Positions 1 through 6,337 of a DNA stretch of 6,867 nucleotides are shown here, piece after piece (the stretch's first letter is position 1; every line of letters begins with the position of its first letter). The DNA is from an uncultured Flavobacteriales bacterium (lineage in GTDB: Bacteria; Bacteroidota; Bacteroidia; Flavobacteriales_D; Sanyastnellaceae). The notes beneath the pieces were generated by a model. The model saw nothing but the letters and a program-made list of their open reading frames with translations. It searched no databases and was not told the origin of the DNA. The translations under genes and the position numbers were made by a program. The stretch covers positions 1-6,867 of the forward strand of contig CALKHD010000149.1 of NCBI GenBank assembly GCA_938092195.1. The letters are read 5' to 3'.

Positions 1-306
1 ATGTGGTGGACAGAACGCCGCCCTGAAAAAGGCATCTGGGGAGGTTTGGAAGCCTTTCCGCTCACCATGACCGATGGGCATTCTGAGCCCAAAGAGGGGG
101 CTAACTTGTGGGGTCCCGTTGAGCACATCTTGACCCATCGCCGCATGAAGGCCTGGTTTCGGTTCACCCGGGAGCCCATAAACACTGAAAATGAGGCTCA
201 GGAAAACCAAGGTGAATGGGCCCCTGTGATGGACGGAAGCCGCACTTGGCCAAGGCTCATCGACAAGGTTTTGAATGACCTGCAGAGGCGCGCTGTGGAG
301 AATTGA
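1..306 (+). CDS. mutY: A/G-specific adenine glycosylase MutY, C-terminal part (5' end outside window)
   Basis: MutY removes adenine mispaired with 8-oxoguanine in base-excision repair. Only the last ~100 residues are here, corresponding to the NUDIX-like C-terminal domain that recognises 8-oxoG. Seen in the sequence: the RPEKGIWGGLEAFP segment (family pattern RPxxGIWGGLxxFP) at about residues 7-20, the VEHILTHRRM segment at about 40-49, which matches the family's H-x-L-T-H-R strand, and a C-terminal WPRLIDKVLNDL, similar to the end of many Bacteroidota MutY proteins. The catalytic helix-hairpin-helix domain and the iron-sulfur cluster region must lie upstream. The ATG at position 1 is therefore probably an internal methionine and not the start. 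The stop TGA at 304-306 lies 48 bases before ssb. MutY next to ssb and gldE is a common arrangement in Bacteroidota (recalled knowledge). Confidence 0.9.
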   Translation: MWWTERRPEKGIWGGLEAFPLTMTDGHSEPKEGANLWGPVEHILTHRRMKAWFRFTREPINTENEAQENQGEWAPVMDGSRTWPRLIDKVLNDLQRRAVEN

Positions 307-319
307 GGACTTTTCACCC

Positions 320-348
320 TTTGGTGCCCCAAGAGGTTCGGTACTTTG
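320..348 (+). promoter_or_regulatory. Weak candidate promoter upstream of ssb
   Basis: The 48-base mutY-ssb gap contains TTTG at 320-323 and TACTTTG at 342-348, separated by 18 bases. This resembles the Bacteroidota sigma-factor consensus (TTTG near -33, TAnnTTTG near -7), but the -7 element is one base short. The implied transcription start would fall very close to the ssb ATG and leave almost no leader. Read-through from mutY is at least as likely. Confidence 0.2.
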
Positions 349-354
349 CACTTC

Positions 355-765
355 ATGTCTGGCCTGAATAAAGTCATGCTCATTGGTCGCCTCGGGCGAG
401 ACCCGGAGACCCGATGGTTCGAAGGAGGTAGGGCCATGTCCAAACTTTCTTTGGCCACCTCGGAGAGGTACCAAGACAACGAAGGATCCTGGCACGAACG
501 GACCGAGTGGCATGCCGTGGTGCTTTGGCGGGAGCTCGCTGAAATCGCAGATGACCATCTCCGCAAAGGGGACCGTGTCTTCATCGAAGGCCGACTCAAA
601 ACACGCAGCTGGCAGGACGCGGAAGGCATTCAGCACCGCACCACTGAGGTTGTAGGAGAGCGTTTGGACATGCTGGGCGCGGCTGAACCCACCTCTGAAA
701 AAGCAACTGGAGATGCAGTGCCACCGGGTCCTCTCCCCATCGACGTCTCGAAGATTCCCCTTTGA
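355..765 (+). CDS. ssb: Single-stranded DNA-binding protein with atypical C-terminal tip
   Basis: Binds and protects single-stranded DNA in replication, recombination and repair, normally as a tetramer of OB folds. The 136-residue product shows the typical OB-fold signature: MSGLNKVMLIGRLGRDPETR at 1-20, TEWHAVVLW at 50-58, the KGDRVFIEGRLKTRSW segment at 71-86, and TTEV with LDMLG at 97-108. The ATG at 355 is chosen because the family starts M-x-G-x-N-K-V; the in-frame TTG at 346 would add three residues with no family match. After the OB fold there is only a short, Pro-containing tail (about 109-136), shorter than in many SSBs. It ends PIDVSKIPL: the usual run of acidic residues is missing and the last residue is Leu, not Phe. 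The stop is 2 bases before the gldE-gldD start, which implies co-transcription. The genome may carry a second, canonical ssb. Confidence 0.93.
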   Translation: MSGLNKVMLIGRLGRDPETRWFEGGRAMSKLSLATSERYQDNEGSWHERTEWHAVVLWRELAEIADDHLRKGDRVFIEGRLKTRSWQDAEGIQHRTTEVVGERLDMLGAAEPTSEKATGDAVPPGPLPIDVSKIPL

Positions 766-767
766 TC

Positions 768-2672
768 ATGGCGGACATCTCCGACAATCTGGCCTTGTTG
801 GTGGCCGCATTTTCTTTGGTTCTACTGGCCATCAGCGCCTTTGTTTCGGGAAGTGAGATTGCCTTTTTTTCGTTGGACCCCTCCGAGCAAAGTGCGCTGT
901 CCGAAGCCGATGACGAACGCTCCGCTGCCGTCCTTTCTTTGCTCAACACCCCGGACTCATCCCTGGGACCTCGGCGTTTGCTCGCCACCATTTTGGTGCT
1001 CAACAACGCTGTCAACATTCTCATCATCTTGCTCTCCACCGTGCTGATGCAGCATTGGCTGCCCGCTTTATCCGACACATTGGCTGCGGTTTTACAGGTG
1101 TTTGGAGTCACCTTTTTGATTGTTCTTTTTGGGGAGGTGTTGCCCAAGGTTTACGCCAACCGACACCCCCTTTCCTTGGCGCGCGGAATGGCCCGCCCCT
1201 TGAGGGTGGCTCAGCAATTGCTCCGGCCCATTTGGCAACCCTTGAATGCCCTCGGCAATGCCCTCACTAAGCGTTCCGAGGCGACCCCACACGAACTCTC
1301 CGTTCAAGACCTGGAGCACGCAGTGAACATCACCGATTCAGAAGAGCGTTCAGAAGAAGAAAACCGCATCCTCAGTGGCATTGTCAATTTTGGCTCCAAG
1401 GATGTCAAGCAAATCATGACGCCCAGAACGGATGTGACTGCATTGCCCCACGACCTGAATTGGTCAGACCTGAAAGCTGGCTTGTCTGAATCTGGATTCA
1501 GTCGGATCCCCATCCATGCCGAAGGCTTAGATCAGATCAAAGGCGTGCTGTATGTAAAGGACGTTTTGCCCCACCGACAAAAGGCCGATTTGGACTGGAA
1601 CAGCCTGCTCCGACAGCCATTTTTTGTGCCAGAAAACCGCATGATCGATGACTTGCTGCGGGATTTTCAGAGCATGAAAGTCCACTTGGCCATTGTGGTG
1701 GATGAATACGGGGGGACCAGTGGCATTGTCACCCTCGAGGACGTGATTGAAGAGATTGTGGGCGACATCTCAGACGAATTCGACGACGAAGACACGTTGT
1801 ATTCGAGAATCAATGAACGGACCGTGGTCTTCCAAGGCAAAACCGCATTGGTGGATGTCTATCGAATTCTGGGCATCGATGGAGGTGACTTTGAAACCGA
1901 AAAAGGAGAAAGCGATACCCTTGGTGGCTTCTTGGTGGAGCAGTTGGCGAGGTTGCCAAAGCCAGGGGAGACAATCACCTTTCACGGCGTTGAACTCGTG
2001 GCAGAGGCCGTGGACCGCAGGCGCGTATTGCAAGTCAAGGTCACCTTGCCAGAGTTGGGGGCTTCTGGGGACAATCCATCAGGTGGATCCGGGTCCCTTG
2101 GAAGCATCGGAGTTTGGGCTTTGGCCTGGATGACCGCCTTGGTTTTGACTGGATGCAGCAGCAGCCCGGATTTTGTGCCGCGGCCCAAGGGGTACTTCCG
2201 AATTGCCTTGCATGACACCCTCTATCAGGAGGTCGAACTGGACTGCCCATTGGCATTGTCCATGTCCAAAACAGCGTTCCTTCAGCCGGTCAAGGCTTTT
2301 GTCCCAGACAGTTGCTGGTTCAACTTGGTTTACCCTGAATACAAAGCGCGAATCCACTGCACGTATGCTGGAGGAGTGGAATTGGAGCCCGTTCTGGAAG
2401 ACGCTTTCAGCCTGGCTTATGAGCACGAAATCAAGGCTGACGCCATTGAAGTCCGAAGGCGGGACTTTGACCACGGCGGAATGAACTTAACGTGGCGCAT
2501 TGCAGGCAATGCCGCCAGTCCATTTCAATTTTTGTGCACGGATGGGACCGATCGCTTCTTGAGGGGAGCCCTCTATTTTGAACTTCGCCCCAATGCGGAT
2601 TCATTGGCCCCTGTGGTTGCCCGTTTGACCGATGACATGGACCACCTCATTTCCAAGTTGGATTGGAAATGA
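768..2672 (+). CDS. GldE-GldD fusion: CorC-type membrane protein joined to gliding/T9SS lipoprotein
   Basis: One 634-residue frame covers two proteins that are usually separate neighbours. Residues 1-~430 are GldE: DUF21 membrane domain with hydrophobic segments near 7-30 and within ~80-135 (VSGSEIAFFSL, GEVLPKVYANRHPLSLARGM); paired CBS domains at ~205-335 (IMTPRTDV from about 216, VVDEYGGTSGIVTLEDVIEE from 310); CorC/HlyC C-terminal domain at ~345-428. Residues 431-448 are a Gly/Ser-rich linker, 449-460 a hydrophobic stretch, and 460-463 an LTGC lipobox. Residues 463-634 are GldD: PRPKGYFRI, DSCWFNLVYPEYKARIHCTYAG, and a C-terminal part with RGALYFELRPNADSLAPV and DHLISKLDW. In Flavobacterium johnsoniae GldD is a lipoprotein required for gliding and type IX secretion, and GldE is functionally linked to GldB (family knowledge). 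Start: ATG 768, 2 bases after ssb; TTG 762 is possible. No stop or frameshift separates the halves. Its stop overlaps the coaX start (ATGA). Confidence 0.88.
   Translation: MADISDNLALLVAAFSLVLLAISAFVSGSEIAFFSLDPSEQSALSEADDERSAAVLSLLNTPDSSLGPRRLLATILVLNNAVNILIILLSTVLMQHWLPALSDTLAAVLQVFGVTFLIVLFGEVLPKVYANRHPLSLARGMARPLRVAQQLLRPIWQPLNALGNALTKRSEATPHELSVQDLEHAVNITDSEERSEEENRILSGIVNFGSKDVKQIMTPRTDVTALPHDLNWSDLKAGLSESGFSRIPIHAEGLDQIKGVLYVKDVLPHRQKADLDWNSLLRQPFFVPENRMIDDLLRDFQSMKVHLAIVVDEYGGTSGIVTLEDVIEEIVGDISDEFDDEDTLYSRINERTVVFQGKTALVDVYRILGIDGGDFETEKGESDTLGGFLVEQLARLPKPGETITFHGVELVAEAVDRRRVLQVKVTLPELGASGDNPSGGSGSLGSIGVWALAWMTALVLTGCSSSPDFVPRPKGYFRIALHDTLYQEVELDCPLALSMSKTAFLQPVKAFVPDSCWFNLVYPEYKARIHCTYAGGVELEPVLEDAFSLAYEHEIKADAIEVRRRDFDHGGMNLTWRIAGNAASPFQFLCTDGTDRFLRGALYFELRPNADSLAPVVARLTDDMDHLISKLDWK
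2058..2156 (+). other. Linker, hydrophobic segment and lipobox joining the GldE and GldD parts
   Basis: This stretch encodes residues 431-463 of the fusion. First comes an 18-residue linker rich in Gly and Ser with no Lys or Arg. It is followed by VWALAWMTALVL and the lipobox LTGC, whose Cys463 codon is 2154-2156. A free-standing GldD would normally start with a Lys/Arg-containing n-region, which is absent here; the nearest basic residue upstream is Lys424, inside the CorC domain. The residue after the lipobox Cys is Ser, not Asp, and no acidic run typical of Bacteroidota surface-export lipoproteins follows (SSSPDFVP). This fits a lipoprotein facing the periplasm. Whether lipid attachment and cleavage occur in the fusion is inference. 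Confidence 0.75.
2669..2672 (+). other. ATGA start/stop overlap, gldE-gldD to coaX
   Basis: The coaX start ATG (2669-2671) overlaps the TGA stop of the fusion gene (2670-2672). No Shine-Dalgarno-like sequence is obvious upstream, so coaX is probably translated by re-initiation or coupling from the upstream gene. Confidence 0.8.
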
Positions 2673-3445
2673 TTCTGCTTCTGGACCCTGGCGGTACCCG
2701 ATTGAAGTGGGCATGGATGAACGGCCAAGAACTCTTGGAGTTTGGTGGAGCTTCTTGGCCTGAAGCGGCAAGCCAATTGTCGGACAGCCTGGCACAATTG
2801 AAGCTCCGCTATCCGAGCCGTTCGGTTTCCGCACACGTGCTAAAGCGGGCAACACCCGAACAAGCCCTGCAGACTGGATTTCCCCATTGGCTGAATGAAC
2901 TTGTTGAGGGCCAATGGAGTGAATTGGACCCCATGGCCTTGGCTTCGTTCGAAGTGATCTACCAAGACGGAACTCCGGGATCCGATCGGATTTCTGCTGC
3001 CGCAGCTTGTTTCCATCGCAACCCATCACAGAGCCATGTCATCATCGACGCAGGCACCTGCATCACGGTGGACTTGATGTCCAAAGGGGTTTGGAAAGGC
3101 GGGGCCATCCTACCGGGCTTGGACTTGCAAGCCCGATCCATGGCCCGCGCAGGACTCCCGGTAATTGGTCGCAATGCAGAGGGCCAATGGCCCTTACAGC
3201 CTGGACCAAAAGGAGCTTTGGGACAAAGCACGAAGGCAGCCATTGAAGCCGGCATCCCTTGGGCAACGCGCAAATCTGTCGAAGCAACAGTCTCAGCATT
3301 CTTGGAACTTGACCCCGGCGCAAAGGTCATTTTAACAGGTGGTGACGCCCAGCATTTTGATGGCTTGGGAGGATGGTTGACTTTCGCACACCCGAACTTG
3401 GTACTCGAAGGGGCCGCAGCCCTGTTGAATCCCACTCGAACATGA
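2669..3445 (+). CDS. coaX: Type III pantothenate kinase
   Basis: Cytoplasmic enzyme that phosphorylates pantothenate with ATP, the first step of coenzyme A synthesis. The 258-residue product has the usual family length (~250-260) and the ASKHA-fold motifs in order: phosphate motif 1 as DPGGTRLKW at 6-14, GSDR at 104-107 with the catalytic Asp106, DAGTCITVD at 127-135, GGAILPG at 144-150, the ALGQSTKAAIEAG helix at 183-195, ILTGGDA at 221-227, and LVLEGAAALL near the C-terminus. Motif 1 departs from the consensus DxGNT: the Asn is Gly and a Pro follows the Asp. All other motifs are intact, so I expect an active enzyme. The ATG at 2669 overlaps the gldE-gldD stop as ATGA, and its own stop overlaps the next start the same way, so translation is probably coupled on both sides. 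The in-frame TTG at 2663 is less likely. Confidence 0.93.
   Translation: MILLLDPGGTRLKWAWMNGQELLEFGGASWPEAASQLSDSLAQLKLRYPSRSVSAHVLKRATPEQALQTGFPHWLNELVEGQWSELDPMALASFEVIYQDGTPGSDRISAAAACFHRNPSQSHVIIDAGTCITVDLMSKGVWKGGAILPGLDLQARSMARAGLPVIGRNAEGQWPLQPGPKGALGQSTKAAIEAGIPWATRKSVEATVSAFLELDPGAKVILTGGDAQHFDGLGGWLTFAHPNLVLEGAAALLNPTRT
3442..3445 (+). other. ATGA start/stop overlap, coaX to outer-membrane protein gene
   Basis: The ATG at 3442-3444 overlaps the coaX stop TGA at 3443-3445. This decides the start of the barrel protein, because the next codons give a good signal peptide, and it ties the gene to the coaX transcript. Confidence 0.8.
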
Positions 3446-4851
3446 CGACCCACAGCACTCCTTTCTCCATCGGCATGGCCCTTTTGATGGCCATGGTCAC
3501 GACTTGGGCAGGAGGCCAAACCACCTACTCACCCCATTCTCGATTTGGGTTTGGTGAACTGCAAACTGGCGCAGGAACTGCGCAATTGGGCATGGGTCAA
3601 ATGGGGGCCGCCTGGATGGATCGCCACCATGTGAACACCCGCAACCCCGCAGCCGCAGCCTTTCTCACCCGGACCACCTTTGCGGGTGGTTTTCAAGTTC
3701 GTTCAGAAAGGATCTCTGAGGGAGACAGGTCCACGCAGGGCGAAATCGGGGGATTGACCCAGGTGGCTTTTGCGATCAAAAAAGCGGGCGGAAAAGGAGG
3801 ATTCACCTTTGGCCTGCAGCCATGGTCCAATGTGGGGTACGATGTGTCGCAGCTTCGCACCGATGAAACCGCCGATGAGTACTTAATTTCCTATGAAGGA
3901 AAAGGAGGCTTGACCCAAGCCTATGCCGGCTATGCTCGGAAATGGGAGGGCACGAAATGGCAGACCTTTGAAGGTCCGTCCGGCGCCGTGGAAGACAGCG
4001 TTCGAATCATCGCTCACGGCACTTCATTTGGCGCAAGAATGGAGCAGCGTTTTGGGCAACTCGGTCGATCGCGCACCGTCGACATCGCCAACCCCACCTT
4101 CTTAGATACCCGCGTCGAAACAGAAGAGGTTCACAGATCACTGGGTTTCACTTTTGGCTTTGGACACGAACGGCTTTTGGGCACAAGGTTCAACAGCGAC
4201 CGAAAACTCGTTTCAAGCACCCTGTTGAGGGTGGGTGGAATGGCTGCCCTTGGCCGCAAGCACACTTTGAACCGAAACAACCGCTGGGCCTCTTGGCAGA
4301 CGCTGTCGACTGGTCCTCTCGAAATTGACTCTGTTCACTCCAGTTCTGAGACCTACAGCCTCGACCTGCCCTTGACATGGACCTTGGGGCTCGAGGTGGA
4401 GCGGAACACAAAAGATGGACTCCGGTTCCGATTTGGAGCCGAATGGGAAGAAGCCGCTTGGTCTTCTATTTCCTCTGAATGGCTCGATCCCGGCGTGGCC
4501 TTCACCGACTCCAAATCACTCTCATTTGGCGGTTCAATCACACCCCGTGGTTTGGATGATGCAAAAAACCTCTGGCAACGCTCCACTTACCAAGTCGGCT
4601 GGCGCCAAACCAAGGGTTACGTCTTGTTGAGCGACGGGCCATTGCAAACTGGAACCTGGAGTGCTGGGTGGACCCTTCCCATGTTGGGGTCCCGATCTGG
4701 CTCGAGCTTAAATTTGGGCTTCAGTTGGAGAACCTTGCAAGCGGGAAGCGCACCAGAAGGCCTCCGCGAAAATGGCTTTGGAGCCATGGTTGGTTTTACC
4801 CTGCATCCCTTTTTCAAGAACCAATGGCTGGTTCCAAGGAAGTACGATTGA
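3442..4851 (+). CDS. Predicted outer-membrane beta-barrel protein, function unknown
   Basis: 469 residues. The N-terminus has a hydrophobic stretch (about 8-22, IGMALLMAMVTTWA) followed by GGQ, which fits a Sec signal peptide. The mature part starts with TTYSPHSRFGFGELQTGAG, then a GMGQMGAAW segment and NTRNPAAAAFL. This resembles the start of Bacteroidota outer-membrane proteins loosely related to the OmpP1/FadL transport family (SxFGxGxL, GMGG, NPAS). The rest is rich in alternating polar/hydrophobic stretches with Gly and aromatics (GGFTFGLQPWSNVGY, SLGFTFGFGHERLLG, GFGAMVGFTLHPFF) and I see no cysteine, as expected of a barrel. It ends in WLVPRKYD, with an aromatic residue near the C-terminus. 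The ATG at 3442 overlaps the coaX stop as ATGA. The frame stays open upstream into coaX, but that part is a shadow of coaX. Cargo or substrate cannot be read from sequence. Confidence 0.82.
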   Translation: MTTHSTPFSIGMALLMAMVTTWAGGQTTYSPHSRFGFGELQTGAGTAQLGMGQMGAAWMDRHHVNTRNPAAAAFLTRTTFAGGFQVRSERISEGDRSTQGEIGGLTQVAFAIKKAGGKGGFTFGLQPWSNVGYDVSQLRTDETADEYLISYEGKGGLTQAYAGYARKWEGTKWQTFEGPSGAVEDSVRIIAHGTSFGARMEQRFGQLGRSRTVDIANPTFLDTRVETEEVHRSLGFTFGFGHERLLGTRFNSDRKLVSSTLLRVGGMAALGRKHTLNRNNRWASWQTLSTGPLEIDSVHSSSETYSLDLPLTWTLGLEVERNTKDGLRFRFGAEWEEAAWSSISSEWLDPGVAFTDSKSLSFGGSITPRGLDDAKNLWQRSTYQVGWRQTKGYVLLSDGPLQTGTWSAGWTLPMLGSRSGSSLNLGFSWRTLQAGSAPEGLRENGFGAMVGFTLHPFFKNQWLVPRKYD

Positions 4852-4881
4852 CCCCGTGCGGTCCGACCTAAAAGAATCCTC

Positions 4882-4889
4882 TATTTTTG
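4882..4889 (+). promoter_or_regulatory. Candidate Bacteroidota -7 element before the TPR gene
   Basis: The 100-base spacer 4852-4951 is the only sizeable gap in the window. It contains TATTTTTG at 4882-4889, an exact match to the Bacteroidota -7 consensus TAnnTTTG, 62 bases before the TPR-gene ATG. No well-spaced -33 TTTG/TTG is present; the nearest TTG (4849-4851) is about 30 bases away, too far. It would give a leader of roughly 50-60 bases. No convincing terminator hairpin for the upstream gene was seen in the same spacer. Confidence 0.3.
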
Positions 4890-4951
4890 GCGCCCTGAAG
4901 TGAGGTCAGAACCTTTTGGCCCGGTCCTTGCTTGAAACGAGTAGACGTCCC

Positions 4952-6337
4952 ATGATCATGACCCGACTTATCTCTTCTGCCCTGCTCCTCTCTGCAGTTT
5001 TGACAGCCATTCCAGGCCTGTCTCAAGACGACAGCAAATACGGCGAGACCCCTGAACAACAGGCCGCCTGCAAGGAGACCCTCAGCTTGTATGAGACGTA
5101 CTACAAGCAAAAGAATTACGATGATGCTTACCCATTCTGGCAGGAAGCATGCAGCGTATGCCCTCCCAAGGTGTCACAAAACATGTACATCAAGGGGGTG
5201 AACCTGTTAAAGCGTCAAATGAAAGCGGCGATCAAGGTCAAAGACAACGCACGTGCCATTGGCTTGCGCGACAGTGTATTTGTCTTCTATGACCTCAGAA
5301 TTGAGCATTTCCCATCCACGAGCAAAAAGCCAAACAACGGCTGTGAGGTGCTGGCGAGAAAAGCGATGGACTGGACCAGCTTGAACAAGAAAAAGTCCGT
5401 GGAAGCACGCCCCATGTTTGAAGAGGCCATTGCCTGCTTGGAGGACCGGACTTCAGCGGCCGCTTTAAACGGGTATTACGGCATCCTGGCCAAGGTTTTG
5501 AACGAAGCAGAAGATGCCGAATCGAAGACAGTGGCCATCGGCGACTTGCTCACAGAATACTTGCGACTGAGCGACTTCATTGAAGCGGGTCGCCAGCGGC
5601 AACTGGCCGCCAATGACAGCTCAAAAGCCGCGAAATATGCCACCACCCAGAAAAACCTCGATGAGGTGTTCTTGCAGGTGGCCAATTGCGAAGAAATGGT
5701 GCCCGTGCTCGAGGGAAAGCTGGCCGCTGCGCCGGACGACATCGATGTGATGAAAAAGTCCTTGCGCTTGCTCAACCAGAAAAACTGCACAGACAATGAC
5801 ATGTACCTGCCATTGGCCAAGGCCGTTTACGAAGTAGAGCCAGGGTTTGAGTCTGCCTTTTCCATCGGCATGAAATTGTCCAAGAAAGGAGATTACGCAG
5901 CTGCGCTCCCCTATTTCGAGGAAGCTGTGGAATTGTGCGAGGACTGCCCCAAGGCTGCACGGAACCTAATGAAGGCCGCGCAGGTAGCCAAGAATGCTGG
6001 ACAGGTGAACAAGTGCATTCGTTATGCCAGAAAGGCCGCCAAGGCCGACCCCGGCAATGGGGAGCCTTACTTGTTGATTGGAGATGCCACGGCCTCCATG
6101 GTCAGCGCATGCTCCGGCAGTCCACTCGGAGGACGCGAAGTGTATTGGTTGGCCACCGATTACTACCAGCGCGCCAAGTCCATTGACAGCAGCGTGGCGA
6201 GCAAGGCCAACACCAAAATCAATCAGGTGAAGCGCTCCTATCCAACCATCGATGATTTGTTCACCTATGGCATCACTGCGGGCAAGGAAATCAAGGTTGA
6301 GTGCTTGAACGAGACCACCACGGCACGCCAGCCTTGA
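4952..6337 (+). CDS. Exported tetratricopeptide-repeat (TPR) protein, function unknown
   Basis: 461 residues. The N-terminus MIMTRLISSALLLSAVLTAI followed by PGLSQ is a clear Sec signal peptide, with cleavage probably after GLS, so the protein is periplasmic or outer-membrane associated. The body is mostly helical with TPR-like repeats: one near residues 45-71 (KNYDDAYPFWQEA) and a better-defined set at about 303-375 (GDYAAALPYFEEAVELC, then NAGQVNKCIRYARKAAKADPGNGEPYLLIGDA). The mature part has 12 cysteines, including two C-x-x-C-P motifs at 67-71 and 329-333. It ends ETTTARQP, like the ends of Bacteroidota TPR proteins found beside coaX and lptC (recalled). The first ATG (4952) is used; ATG 4958 is equally possible. 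The upstream in-frame TTG at 4916 would put 12 extra residues before the signal peptide. Its position next to lptC suggests an envelope role, but the partner is unknown. Confidence 0.85.
   Translation: MIMTRLISSALLLSAVLTAIPGLSQDDSKYGETPEQQAACKETLSLYETYYKQKNYDDAYPFWQEACSVCPPKVSQNMYIKGVNLLKRQMKAAIKVKDNARAIGLRDSVFVFYDLRIEHFPSTSKKPNNGCEVLARKAMDWTSLNKKKSVEARPMFEEAIACLEDRTSAAALNGYYGILAKVLNEAEDAESKTVAIGDLLTEYLRLSDFIEAGRQRQLAANDSSKAAKYATTQKNLDEVFLQVANCEEMVPVLEGKLAAAPDDIDVMKKSLRLLNQKNCTDNDMYLPLAKAVYEVEPGFESAFSIGMKLSKKGDYAAALPYFEEAVELCEDCPKAARNLMKAAQVAKNAGQVNKCIRYARKAAKADPGNGEPYLLIGDATASMVSACSGSPLGGREVYWLATDYYQRAKSIDSSVASKANTKINQVKRSYPTIDDLFTYGITAGKEIKVECLNETTTARQP
6334..6337 (+). other. TTGA start/stop overlap, TPR gene to lptC
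   Basis: The inferred TTG start of lptC (6334-6336) overlaps the TPR-gene stop TGA (6335-6337), the same layout as the ATGA overlaps upstream. This suggests translational coupling, with lptC expression tied to the TPR gene. Confidence 0.6.

Noticed and set aside
763..770. The word TGATCATG at the gldE start, also found at 4953-4960 at the TPR start
   Set aside because: Two copies of an eight-base word whose ATG is partly fixed by start-codon placement; there is no further shared flanking sequence, so chance is the simplest explanation.
596..1147. 183-codon open frame on the - strand opposite ssb and gldE
   Set aside because: It lies fully opposite two well-supported genes, its translation shows no recognisable domain, and it is rich in Ser/Lys/Arg, as expected of a shadow frame.
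2131..2156. Internal ATG (Met455) as an independent start for GldD
   Set aside because: It would leave only eight residues before the lipobox Cys and no basic n-region, too short for a lipoprotein signal peptide. The TTG codons at 2046 and 2055 cannot be fully excluded but also give an n-region with little or no positive charge.
2959..3519. 186-codon open frame on the - strand opposite coaX
   Set aside because: It is the mirror of conserved coaX motifs, has no recognisable family pattern, and extends over two real genes.
4900..4920. Short hairpin AGGT-CAGA-ACCT followed by a T run, as a terminator of the barrel-protein gene
   Set aside because: The stem is only four base pairs and the T run is four bases, too weak to call.
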